NCBI GenBank assembly: GCA_043228905.1 | Contig: JBHGNT010000012.1 | Location: 18,848,001-18,912,000, forward strand | DNA: 64,000 nucleotides | DNA from: Azolla caroliniana | Taxonomy: Eukaryota > Polypodiophyta | Direction of reading: 5' to 3' | In this document: positions 32,480 to 43,676 of the stretch, one piece after another | Layout: every line of letters starts with the position of its first letter | How positions within the stretch are numbered: the stretch's first letter is position 1 | Notes under the pieces: model-generated | Seen by the model: only the letters and a program-made list of their open reading frames with translations | Told to the model about the DNA's origin: nothing | Database searches by the model: none | Translations under genes and position numbers: made by a program

Positions 32480-35400
32480 GACTTCTTCAACCTCGACTGC
32501 CACAATACGGCTCCCCCTGCATATGTCATGATATATCCGGATGTAGACCGACTGGTATCCACATTAGCCGACATATCTGAATCCGTGAATCCTTCAAGTT
32601 GGGGTTTTCTTTAGCTGAATCGGAGGCACATACTCGAGGTGCCTTTCAAGTACCAGAGTATCCACTTGACCGTTGTCCAGTGTTTTCTTCCCGGATTGCT
32701 CATGAACCGGCTGACCACTCCGATAGCATATCCGATATCCGGTCGGGTACACAGCATTGCGTACATCAAGCTTCTGATGGCAAAGGCGTATGGTATCTTC
32801 ATCATCTCCGACTTCTCTGCCTTTGTCTTTGGACTCTGCTTTCCAGACAACTTGAAGTTTGCCGGAAGTGTTGACCTGACCGGCTTAGCATCCAACATGT
32901 TGAACCTCTAAAGCACCTTTGTCACGTACTTTTCCTGTGACAGCCACAACTACTTCTTCGACTAGTCCTGGATTATGTGCATCCCCAAAATATGTCTCGC
33001 TGGACCCATATCTTTCATTGAGAATGATTGACTCAGGTCCTTCTTCAACATTTTGATTTTGGTACGGTCTCGACTGATGATCAACATGTCGTCCTCATAC
33101 AACAGTAGTATCAGGAAGTCTCCTCCGGTGAACTTCTTCACAAATACGCAATGGTCGGCCTGCGTCTTGTGGTATCCTTGGTCGGTCATGAAGGAGTCGA
33201 ACTTCCAGTACCATTGCCGGGGAGCTCGCTTCAGTCCGTATAAGCTCTTCTTCAAGCAGCATACCAGGTGCTCCTTCCCTTTCTTGACAAATCCCTCCGG
33301 TTGTTGCATGTAGATCTCTTCTTCGAGATCACCATGTAGGAAAGCCTTCTTGACGTGTAGTTGCTCTACCTCGAGGTCCATGGTCGCTGTGATGCTCAAC
33401 GTCGTCCGGATGGATGTCATCTTGACTACTGGGGCGAAGATCTCGTCGAAATCCACTCCTTTCTTCTATTGAAACCCCTTCACCATGATTCGAGCTTTGT
33501 ATCTCGGTGGATTTCCGACATCTCCCAGTTTCAACTTGTACACCCACTTGTTCCGGAGTGCTCTCTTTCCTTTCGGCAGCTCCTTCATCTCATACGTATG
33601 GTTCTCATGCAGGAAATCCATCTCATCCTGCATGGCACTTAACCACTTGCGGCTGTGGGTGTCTTTCTTTGCTTCTTCGAAGCTTTCTGGCTCCCCCTCG
33701 TCAGTCAGCAACACATGCTCTGCATGCGGAAATCTCTGAGGGGTCCTTCTCTCTCTTAGAGGATATCTCTCTCCTTGGTTTCCGACTATCGGTTCCTCCG
33801 TCTGTTCTTTATCCGAATCCGATTCGGGGACTTGTCCGGTTCCGGTGTCCAAATCTTCTTCTTCAGTCAGTTTGGTTTCCGGTCCGACTCCGGCCAGTTC
33901 TTCGAGTGTCATCCGATTTCCGGCCAGATGGGTCCTTGTATCTTCTGACCGATCTCTATCGGTCAACCCGGAGTTCGCTATCGTCTTCTCTGACTCCCAC
34001 ATGGTTGTTTACATACCCGTATTTAACGTTTAAATACGTATAGTACCTCATAATTTGTATAGTACGTACTATACCTGAATGTTGTTTAGTCAAATATCAT
34101 ACATACATTTGTCCAATACGGTATTTAACATACATTTGAAAAAACAGGTATAATACGTATTTATAAAAAAATGTATGTAAAACCCCAACAAAAAGCACAA
34201 GAAAAAAAAAGGTTTTAGTGAAAAAGAAGCAAAAAGAAGAATAGAAAAGATGACGAAGAAGAAGAAGAAGAAGAAGAGAGAAAAGAAGACAAAAACTTGT
34301 CCTAACTCTAAGTGTGATAATCACAGAAGATAGAAGAAGAAGAAGATAGAAAAGAAGACAGAAACATATCCTAAGTGTGATAATTGTAGATGATTCCTCA
34401 ATCTATGAAAGCATAATCGTAAATAATTACAATTTGAAGTAGAACATGATACACACTTACACTGATTTATAGAATAAGTGAATGTCGACATACATATTAT
34501 AAGTATTTTAGGATGTGAAATGTTCAAATGTCTTACATGGATTTTAGGATGTAGAACTATAATGTACATCACAAAATTGTGTAAACATAGATGCTTTTTA
34601 CAATATTTCAAATATTTCTTAGAAAGATAAATAATTTTCAAATTGTAGAAGTATTTAACATACTATACGTAAAATACGTATTTATAAGTATTTAACATAT
34701 TTTAAAATGTATTTAACGTATTTTTAAATTGGGAGTTACTATATGCGTATTAATACGTTATATACGTATAGTATCCGTACCGTATCTAACGTACCTATCA
34801 ACCTTGGACTCCCAGTCGGCAATGGTCTTGTCTTCCATGAAGACTATGTCACAACTCTGGAAAACCTTCTTGTCGACAAAGTCCCATACTCGATATCTAA
34901 ACTCATCATTGTTGTATCCAAGGAATATGCATGACCAGGACTTAGGATCCAACTTTGCTCTCTTGTCCATTGGAACATGCACGTAAGCAAGACAACCGAA
35001 CACCTTCAGATGCCGATAAGACGTGTCTTTACCGGTTCATACTTTCTGTGGTGTGTCTCCATCCAAGGGTGTTGAGGGTGCCTCAGCCCAAAACATCTTG
35101 GACAACTTAGCATGTGCCAGCATGCTTTGGGCTCTCTCCATCATAGTCTGCTTCATCCGTTCGGCCAATCCGTTCATCTCCGGTGTCTTCGACACGATGA
35201 AATCGAGTCAGATTCCCTTCGACCGACAGTACTCCTCGAACTGCCCCCGGTATTCTCCTCTATTGTCCGCTCGAATTGCCTTTAGCTTCTGACCGATTTC
35301 TCTTTCCTCTCTTGTGTGGAACTCCTTGAAGACAGATAGTACCTGATCCTTCATCTTCAGCGGTGAGACCCACAACTTCTGGTTATGGTCATCTATGAAT

Positions 35401-36786
35401 GTCACGAAGTATTGCGATCCGGCATGTGACTTCATGTCCATCGGTGCATTTCATCTCATCTGTGGTCTTGTCCGGAAAGAGGTTTGGTTCTGCTTACCGG
35501 CCAAGCAATCAGTGCACTTCTCAAGCTGCATGTCTTTCACCTCCGAATTGAGGTTATATTTGGCAAGTCTTCTCATCCCTTTCTGGCTCATGTGACACAA
35601 ATGTTTGTGCCACAACTCACGGGCATTGTTGAATGCCACGTTCACTACTTCCTGGCAAATCCAGGCATGCATGAGGTACAATGTGTTGATCTTTCGGGCT
35701 CGAGCCACGATCAGGCGCCCTTTGCTAAACTTTATGACCCCATTCCGGATGCTACCCGTGCAACCTTCATCATCTAGCTGACCGACTGATATAAGGTTCA
35801 ACCGAACCTCCAGAACATGTTGGACATCCTTCAACTACAACTTGCACCCGGTTGATGTCAGCAACCATGCATCTCCTATGCCGACAATTCGGCATGCACC
35901 TTCATTCCCCATCCGGAACAATCGTGGTCTCCAGCCTTGTACGATGAGAAGCATTTCCGGTTGGGGGTCAGATGGAACGACGCTCCGGAGTCGACCACCC
36001 ATGTCGTTTCATCGCTGACAAGGTGTAGCTCGCTATCTTCGGTGATAAGCAACAATTCTTCTTTGCTTGTTACGATTGTCAACGTTCCTCTTCTCTCCGA
36101 AATTTTCTTCAATTCCGGACCGTCGGTTCCCCCTTTGGCTTTCCGGAAGTGTCGACAATTCTTTTGGAAGTGCCCCGGCTTTCCGAAATAAAAGCATAGT
36201 GGGCCTCCCCCTTGACTTCGACCTTGTCCCCGACTTTTCCCGGTTTTGGGGACTCCGATTCCGGCCTCTTCTGCAGTTATGCTCGTCTTTCGTAACCAAG
36301 GCCTTCAGATCGGTTCCAGAATCCCAGTCCTTCCGGCAAGCTTCTTCATCCAGAAAGCTTGATTTTACCCTTGCTAGGGACAACTGTTTTCCTTCTGGCC
36401 CAACTTTGCCCAAAGTGACAATAAGCATCTCCCAACTATCCAGGAGGGAACCGAGTAGCAGCAACGCGAGTATCTCCTCGACTAGAGGTACTTCCAACGA
36501 GGTTATCTGATTTATCAGCCCCTAGAATGCATTCATGTGCTCTACCATGTTAGATCTGTCTTGGTACCGAAGTCTCACTAACTTTTGGAATACCGAACCC
36601 CAATTTACGACGTTCTTAGTCTCTAGCATGGTGCCGACTTTCTCCCATAGCACATGAGCCTTACTTTCTTCATTGAAGTTGTTGTACGGGCTCATGTCAA
36701 TGAAGCACCGGATGTATGTCGTCGTCTTCATGTGTATCACCTCCCAAATTGTGGCATCGATCTTGTCCGGTTTCTAGTCCCCGAAC
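32480..36786 (-). pseudogene. Copia 2 gag-pol remnant, interrupted by a hAT-like element
   Basis: The order on the minus strand is gag (36740-36033; NMVEHMNAF), protease (VVDSGASFHLTPNRK, ~35990), gag-pre-integrase (HKHLCHMSQKGM; CTDCLAGKQ), integrase core (FVTFIDDHNQK; RADNRGEY), the linker FLGYNNDEFRYRVW, then RT (FLHGDLEEEIYMQQPEGF; LLYEDDMLI, a YVDD change) and RNase H to about 32480. It is a diverged relative of copia 1. The right end is cut by chromovirus 2 and the left end joins copia G. Integrase has a deletion near 35090 and stops occur in all parts. Confidence 0.9.
34000..34806 (+). mobile_element. Non-autonomous hAT-like DNA element
   Basis: An AT-rich 807-base insertion splits the copia 2 linker region. 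It is flanked by the 8-base repeat GACTCCCA (33992-33999 and 34807-34814), and the copia reading continues cleanly without it. Ends are CATGGTTG and, reversed, CAAGGTTG: an 8-base target repeat and short imperfect terminal repeats beginning CA are typical of hAT. No transposase frame is present. Subterminal TACGTAT/ATACGTA words are frequent at both ends, as expected for transposase binding. Confidence 0.75.
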
Positions 36787-37236
36787 TGTCAGGAATAGTG
36801 CTAAACAGAGAGAGGATTAGTACTAGAGAAGGGAGGTACTATTAGTACTAAGAGGACGGGACTGCGTAAGACTCCCGAGAGAGGAAGAAAGAAGAGGAGA
36901 GAGAGAGAGAGATGGCGAGGACGAGAGAGAGAGAGAGAGATGATGATAACAGATTATATATTATAAGAAGAGTAAGTACAAAAGGGCTATGAGGCTAAAG
37001 ACTGGCGTTGAACCAATTTGGTTCAACATAATGCCTAGTGCCCTCTTTTATAGTGTTCTCAGTAGTAATCCTGAAGCTTCTAGAATGTTCTAGAGAAATC
37101 TGGAATATACATTAATTTCCTATAATAAAATGTAAATGAAAATAATATTTTACGTATTACAATAGATGATATAATGGTCAAGAGCTCGACCCATATAACT
37201 TAAGGTCATGGGTTCAAGTCTTGCCATATCATGACA
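36787..37236 (-). repeat. 3' LTR of chromovirus 2
   Basis: 450 bases; on the minus strand it starts TGTCATGATATGGC and ends CTATTCCTGACA. TATA is at about 37048-37055 (CTATAAAAGAGG on the minus strand), followed 33 bases later by AAATTGGTTCAACG. A tRNA-like A/B box pair lies at 37168-37221 on the plus strand. Confidence 0.9.
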
Positions 37237-37250
37237 CTATCCCCTCTTTA
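37237..37250 (-). promoter_or_regulatory. Polypurine tract of chromovirus 2
   Basis: The minus strand reads TAAAGAGGGGATAG directly before the 3' LTR. The same tract precedes the LTR in chromovirus 3 (TTTAAAGGGGGGATAG). Confidence 0.9.
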
Positions 37251-40200
37251 AAACGACGAGTGTCGCGAGTCGTTTTGGATGGAGGACCCGGTTTGTGTGG
37301 ATATTGACGATGGATGTCTTCAAGAAGCGCACGAGCATTGGTCACGTTCTCGATCGGTTCCCAAGTACGTTCTCTAGGACTATAGCCTAGCCAATTGACT
37401 AGATAGTACAACTTGTTACGAACAATCTTGGAATCAAGGATGGCGGCAACCTCGTACTCTGATCCATCTTCAAGCTAGATCGGGGGTGGAGGTTGTATAA
37501 TACGTCCGGGGATGGTGCTCTCATGATAGGGTTCAAGGAGAGAACTATGAAACACCGGATGTATTCGAAGTTGAGGAGGTAGATCGAAACGAAAAGCGAC
37601 ATCATTAATCTTTCCGATAATATGAAAGGGACCTAATCGCCAATAATCCAACTTCTCACATGGGCGAGTAGTCTTGATGTGTCATCGTAGGAGCCACACC
37701 CGATCTTCAATGTTAAAACTAGATGGAAGTTGATGACGATCCACGTAGACCTTGTGTGTTTGTTGAGCTTGCTGGAGATGAGTAGATAAATCTGCTTGTA
37801 TCTTGCGTAACTACTCCAAACGATCCTCCGCGCAAGGATTTGTGGACACCTCTGGGGTTTCACGTACACTCCACCGAGGGTGACGTCCCATATAAGCATA
37901 AAAGGGCGTAACTTTAGTCGATGTGTGGATAGAATTATTATAGGCAAATTCGGCGAAGTGGAGAATTTCTGCCCAGTTATCCTGATGATAGCTGAGAAAG
38001 CACCGCAAATACTGCTCTAGCGTTTGATTTGTTCGTTCGGCTTGGCCGTCGGTTTGTGGGTGGTAGCCGGAGGAGAGGTTACAAGTGACCTTGAGCATTT
38101 TAAAAAGGTGCTTCCAGAATTTTGACATGAACTGGGGTCCACGGTCGCTGACGATACTATCGGGAAGTCCATGATGCCGACATACTTCACGCATGACAAT
38201 TTCGGCGGTGTCTTCACTGGAGATTTCCTTAGTACATGGCAAGAAATGAGCCATCTTCGTATATCGATCTACCACTGTTAGAATCGCATTGAACCCCTTA
38301 GAGACTGGAAGATCTGTGATGAAGTCTAGAGCAATGGATTGCCACGACTTGTTTGGAATTGGTAATGGTTCTAATAAACCATATGGATGATGCCTTGGCA
38401 TTTTCGCTCTGCAGCATGTATCACAAGTCCGAACAAAATCTTCGACAAATTGTCGCATACGGGGCCGCCAGAATGATCGTTGTACTAAATCTAATGTTTT
38501 AGTACTACCAAAATGCCCAGCTGTATATGTGTCATGATAGTTTTGTACTACTCGAAGGCGGAAAGAACCATTAGGAACATACAAAAGTTCTTTAAAGAAG
38601 AGTAATCCATCATGGTATTTGAATTGCCGATAATCCGTACCTGGTGGTTGCGACTGTGAACATGACGCTCGAGAGGGATCAATTTGTGCTAGTATAGCTT
38701 GGGCGAAAGCATCTGTCTTCAGGTCCGCACGTATGATATTGATAACGTGGGAATCCATGGGCATGCCAAAAACCTGTGTTGCTTGCAGTCGTGCCAGTCC
38801 CAAGATTACTTGCTTTTGATTATCGAAAGTTGGCTGGCCGGGACACGGTGTTAGATACGAACGTCGTGATAATGCATCTGCCTTCCCTTGGTGCTTCCCC
38901 GGACAATATGTAATTTTGAAGTGGGCCCACCGAGCTTGACGTCGATTTAGCACACAAGCATCCTGAAAGTAGGCAAGGTTTTTATGGTCACTGAATACGG
39001 TGACTTGATGAGAGGATCCCTCTAAAAAATGCCTCCATTGCATAAACGAGTCCACTATTGCCAATAGCTCCTTATCATGAATTTCGTAGTTGATTTCGGT
39101 GGCGTCAAACTTGCGTGAGTGAAAAGCCACAGGATGTAGCTTCTCATCATTACCCCGTTGCGACAGAATGCTCCCCAATGCGAAATCCGATTCGTCAGCT
39201 TCGATAATGAATGGTTTTTCCGGATTGACATGAGCTAGGATTAGAGCCGATGTAAAAGCCTTTTTAAGACTTTCGAAAGCCATATCTGCTTCTTCAGACC
39301 AAACGAACGATTGTCCCTTCCTGGTAAGCTGTGTGAGAGGCAGAACGAGCTTTGAGTAATCTTGTATAAACTTCCGGTAAAAATTGGCAAAGCCTAAAAA
39401 GCATTGCACATCCCGCACCGAGCGCGGAGTCTACCATTCTACCACCGTCTTGACCTTAGCTGGGTCCATGGAGATGCCTTCTGATGAAATGACGTAGCCG
39501 AGAAATTCCACCTGGTTGCACCCGAAATTACATTTTTCTAGCTTTGCGTAAAGACCATGTTCTCGAAGTCCTTTTAGTACTAACAGTACGTGAGAATCAT
39601 GCTCTTCTTCGGTCTTTGAATAAACCAGTAGATCATCCAAGTAGATGATCATACACACATCCAAGAGATCTCGGAATATATCATTTGCCATGTGTTGGAA
39701 GACTGTTGGCGCATTAGTGAGGCTGAACGGCATGACCGTATACTCGAAGTGCCCATATCTAGTGCAGAACGTGGTCTTCCATTCATCTCCTGGTCGGATC
39801 CGTACGAGGTTATAGGCCTTGTAAGTCAATCTTTGTGAAGAACCTGGCACCATTGATCCGTTCTAAAAGACTTGAGATAAGGGGAAGTGCATACCTATTG
39901 CGGATTGTAACTTTATTCAAGCCACGGTAATCTACCACCAGACGAAGTGAGCCATCCTTTTTCTTGACGAAGAAAATGGGTGCGCCGGCTGGAGATTTCG
40001 AATGTTGAATGAATCCATTCTCCAAATTCTCCTCTATATAGGCTCGAATGACTTCTAGCTCGGTTGGTGACAAATTGTAGATCGGTCCCCATGGTGGCTC
40101 TTTCCCCGGTTGTAAATCGATGGGGCAATTATATGGTCGATGGTGAGGAAGCGTATTGGCTCGTACTTTATCGAATACATCGGCATAATGATGATACTTC

Positions 40201-40298
40201 TTTGGAAGCTGAATGGTGGACTCCTCTTAAATGGTGTCGGAGGGTTTTAGTGATATTGCGAAGAGAAACATTTCTTCCTTGCGTCCTTCTTCCTGCAA
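37251..40298 (-). pseudogene. Chromovirus 2 pol: RT, RNase H, integrase, chromodomain
   Basis: A 535-codon open frame (39418-37811) carries the end of RT (FLGFANFYRKFIQDYS), RNase H (IEADESDFALGSILSQ), integrase finger (HDTYTAGHFGSTKT ... CDTCCRAKM) and core (ALDFITDLPVSKGF; SDRGPQF; HPQTDGQAERTNQ). Upstream frames (40073-39431) hold [18 protein letters not shown] and [12 protein letters not shown] shift near 39830 and one near 39425 separate them. The tail ends with a chromodomain (MYYLVNWLGYSPRERTWEP, 37411-37251). It is close to chromoviruses 1 and 3. Confidence 0.92.
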
Positions 40299-41555
40299 CT
40301 AATGTAGTGAAATGGTGGCAATGTTCTGAGTAGATCCTTGGGTTTGTCGACACTGGATTTCTCTTGTTCTCCAATCTATGTTTGGGTTATGTAACTTGAA
40401 CCATGGTAATCCCAAAACGATGGGATGTTCTGGGATACTAATAATGTTAAATGATACTACACATGCTAAGTTATCTAGGACAATATTAACGGGTTCTGAC
40501 TCTTCTATGATATTTCCGGAAGCAATGGGACGACCATCAATGACGACTACATAAGCTAGACACGGGAGTTTTCTAAGAGATATCTGATGAGCTTGGGCAA
40601 AATTCCTATCCATAAAGCAAGAATTAGCTCCGGAGTATTGAAGTGCTAAGACGTGTACTGGAGGGGTAATTTTAGTACTAATTGTTACTTGGGCTACGAA
40701 TACATTGCTAACTTGCTGAGAGGAAATGGAACCACTAATGGGCTACACAAATCTAGGGTTGTCCAACCAAACGGCTCCTATTTTGGCTGGACTTAGTTGT
40801 TTAACTCCTCTTCTAACTGACTAAGGACATCAAATTTGTTCACTAGATCTAGGCTATTAGTACTATTAGTACTATCAGATATCCCTACTATAATAGGCTC
40901 GGGTTTAGTACAATTAGAACTAGCAACTATTTGGTTTACCTGTCTTCTTGGCCTATGGGGACAATTTATTGCAATGTGTCCTGGTCCACCGCAGTAGAGA
41001 CATAGTCAATTTGTTCGGCGTCGCTGCTTTTCTTCTTCCGATAATGGCCCTCGATGACGTGTAGTGTCAATCTCCATCGGAGTTGGAGTATTCACTGGAG
41101 GCACATTATAGTACTCCCTCGGTAAAGTTTTTGCTACCATTGAGGCGTAGGTGGGCTCTGATCTTGCCCTCGACATCTGTAGTTGTCGTTCCGAACGTCG
41201 CTCAAAGAGGCGGTTGTCACATCTCACCGCGCAACTGATTGCTTCTATTAAGGACTTTGGCTCTTCAGGGAAAGTCAAGAGTAAATCCTTGACATCGTTG
41301 TGTAAACCATAACAAAATTGCTCCATCAACACTTGATCATCCCAAGGGATGTCAGCGGCGAGTACGCGGAAATCTGCACCGTATGCGGAGGCTGGACGGT
41401 CTCCTTGGCTTAATCACCGGATTTTGTTGATTGCGGTCCTTATGCTGTCATTATCCCCAAAGCATGCTTTAAACTCACCTATAAACTCTTCAAAGTTGTT
41501 GAGTAATGGAGACTCCTTTTCCAACAGTGGAGCGAACCATGCCAACGCTGAGCAT
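40299..41555 (-). pseudogene. Chromovirus 2 gag C-terminal half and aspartic protease
   Basis: Gag starts abruptly at ALAWFAPLLEKES (41530) next to inverted LTR sequence. It continues with MLMEQFCYGLHNDVKDLL, a basic RRSERQLQ segment and a CCHC knuckle (CLYCGGPGHIAINC, ~40990). Protease retains MDRNFAQAHQIS and VVVIDGRPIAS but its active site reads YSGANS, not DSGANS, so it is probably dead. Stops occur near 41005, 40800 and 40298. The first ~160 codons of gag are absent. Confidence 0.85.
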
Positions 41556-41910
41556 ATCTCTCTCTCTCGTCCTCACTATCTCTCTCTCTCCTCTTCTCTC
41601 TTCCTCTCTCGGGAGTCTTACACAGTCCCGTCCTCTTAGTACTAATAGTACCTCCCTTCTCTAGTACTAATCCTCTCTCTGTTTAGTACTATTCCTGACA
41701 GTTAGAACCAATTTGGTTCAACATAATGCCTAGTGCCCTCTTTTATAGAGTTCTCAGGAGTAATCCTGAAGCTTCTAGAATGTTCTAGAGAAATCTAGAA
41801 TATACATTAATTTCCTATAATAAAATGTAATGAAAATAATATCCTATGTATTACAATAGATGATATAATGGTCAAGAGATCGACCCATATAACCTAAGGT
41901 CATGGGTTTA
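41556..41910. repeat. Fold-back LTR of chromovirus 2
   Basis: Read on the plus strand, 41556-41700 is R-U5 in sense, ending ATTCCTGACA; 41702-41714 (TTAGAACCAATTT) is the primer-binding position; and 41715-41910 is then the R start and U3 in antisense, truncated ~25 bases before the LTR end. So half of the LTR is inverted with the hinge at the predicted self-priming site. There is no normal 5' LTR. Confidence 0.85.
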
Positions 41911-41915
41911 GGGTT

Positions 41916-42340
41916 TGTGCGGAATAGTGCTCGGCCACAACCAAGTCTGAAACACTCAATGGAAGTGTTGAGTGGCAAGCTCAATTAGAGCCAGTGAGCG
42001 AGACGGATCGGTGAGCACCCGGTGAGCAAAAGAGCCGGTGAGCTGGGGAGCCAGTTAGCCGGATCCATCAATAATTGGAAGCCTAGTAGCAGCTAGACTA
42101 CTGGGGAGTTATTACTCTCGTAGTTAGTGTCAGACGCTCGAGTGAGCATTGAAGTACACCGTACTTCTGTCAGCCCGTATGGACCTGTATAAAAGTGTTC
42201 GCTGAACACATACGATGTATAGAGCGTTGATATAATTTTTGAATAGAGATTCTTGTTCTTGCTCTCTGTCTCTCCCGCGTACTGTTAAGCTCTCCATTAA
42301 ACCTGTTCTTTGTTTTCTGTTTTTTTATTGCTTCCGCACA
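41916..42340 (+). repeat. Solo LTR H
   Basis: It starts TGTGCGGAATAG and ends ATTGCTTCCGCACA, a 9-base terminal inversion with TG...CA ends. A TATA box (TATAAAAGTG) is near 42189. No clean target repeat is seen, since the left neighbour is itself truncated. A diverged copy lies at about 51535-51829. Confidence 0.7.
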
Positions 42341-42846
42341 CTATTTGTTTTTATAGGAAGAAACAAAACAGAAATGAAGATTGATGCACTTACACAAAAT
42401 GAGACGACTCTGGATGTTAACGTGGAAAACCCTAATAAATAAAAACCGCAGGAGCCCACAGACTCCAACTATCACTATGAGAGGAATAGTACAATGCGAG
42501 GCTCCGAGGCAACAACCTCGAGCTCTATGTCTTCACCAACCAACGATTACAACAGAAAAGCTTTCTGTGTCTCTCTCACTCTCTATCTCTCTCTCGATGT
42601 CTATACAACAATAATAATTACAACAACCTTATGAACACTATTGCCCTAGTTATATTTATACTCATATAACTTTAGGGTTATTTACAAATATGACCTCAAT
42701 AGTCACCTTTGAACATATTTACTAATATGTTCCTACATGCTGGTTCATACCGGATCCGGCTGGACTCCTTCCGGATACCTTCAGCTTCCATCCAATCCAA
42801 TTCCTTCCTTCAACTCGTCCAATCCGGAGGGACCTCTTTCCCAACA
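42341..42846 (-). repeat. Copia-type LTR N (partial)
   Basis: On the minus strand it begins TGTTGGGAAAGAGGTCCCTCCGG, as copia 1-type LTRs do. It shares TTAACGTGGAAAACCCTAA and the TATATTTATACTCATATAAC block with the copia 1 LTR. The left end is not defined because of LTR H. It interrupts the integrase fragment M. Confidence 0.7.
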
Positions 42847-43095
42847 CAGACGTTGTGCATCGGTTCATGAGGTATACAATAGTGTTTGCCGCTTTGGTCC
42901 AATAGGATTTCGGTAGGTTTTTCTCGTTCATCATGGCCCTTGCTACCTTGAGGATGTGTCAATTCTTCCGTTCGGCTACTGCATTCTGTTGAGGTGTGCA
43001 TTGGCAGGTAAACTCCCGCCGAATTCCTTCTTGTCAAAGGTATGTTGTGATGGTGTCAGAAGTATTCTTTACCTCTATCCAACTGTAGACTTCTT
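42847..43095 (-). pseudogene. Copia integrase fragment M
   Basis: The minus strand reads SLQLDRGKEYF, then FTCQCTPQQNAVAERKN, ILKVARAMMNEKNLPKSYW and ANTIVYLMNRCTTSV, the second half of a copia integrase core (with the catalytic Glu in AERKN). Shifts are present. It is a different copia lineage from copia 1-3. LTRs N and copia 3 bound it. Confidence 0.75.
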
Positions 43096-43666
43096 ACCGT
43101 TGAGGATACTACCGGCCACAACCGCTTGTCATGTGTGCAAAGATTGTAATCACAGAAGACGAATAGACAAAGAATATAGAGACAAAAGTATTTTACGTGG
43201 AAAACCCTAAAAGGGAAAAACCACGGGAGTCCACCAACTCCAAAATGTCACTATATGCAGGAGGAATACAAATAAGAAACTCTAATGCAACTACCTTGAG
43301 TTCTTTTTTGTCAAACGACAGTTACAACAAAGTTACTACACTCTCTCACTCTCCTACACACTCTTGGTTACAGAGACAACTACCAACAACAACTATGCAT
43401 CATCATCAATGATTTTCCCTAGTTGTATTTATACTAATACAACTTTAGGACTATTTGCAATTCTAGCCCAAATAGGCGCAACAAAACCTATTTACAAATA
43501 TGACCTTTTTCAGATGCCTATTCGGATGCCAAGCCAGATCTAGATTTGGTCTCGTTTTTTCACCAGATTCAACTTATTCGGCTCATTCTCCTTCATATAG
43601 TCGGTTCCTCGGACTATAGTCCAATTCGGTCTCGCCTTCCCATCCGGAGGGACTTGTTTCCTAACA
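43096..43666 (-). repeat. 3' LTR of copia 3
   Basis: It ends (plus strand) GGAGGGACTTGTTTCCTAACA, followed by the copia purine tract complement AACTCCCCCTTCAC (43667-43680). The left end is approximate. It shares TACGTGGAAAACCCTAAAAGG and CCACGGGAGT with the copia 1 LTR. Confidence 0.7.
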
Positions 43667-43676
43667 AACTCCCCCT

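Noticed and set aside
36033-36510. A plus-strand gene at 36067-36510 rich in Ser/Phe/Pro
   Set aside because: It is antisense to copia 2 gag.
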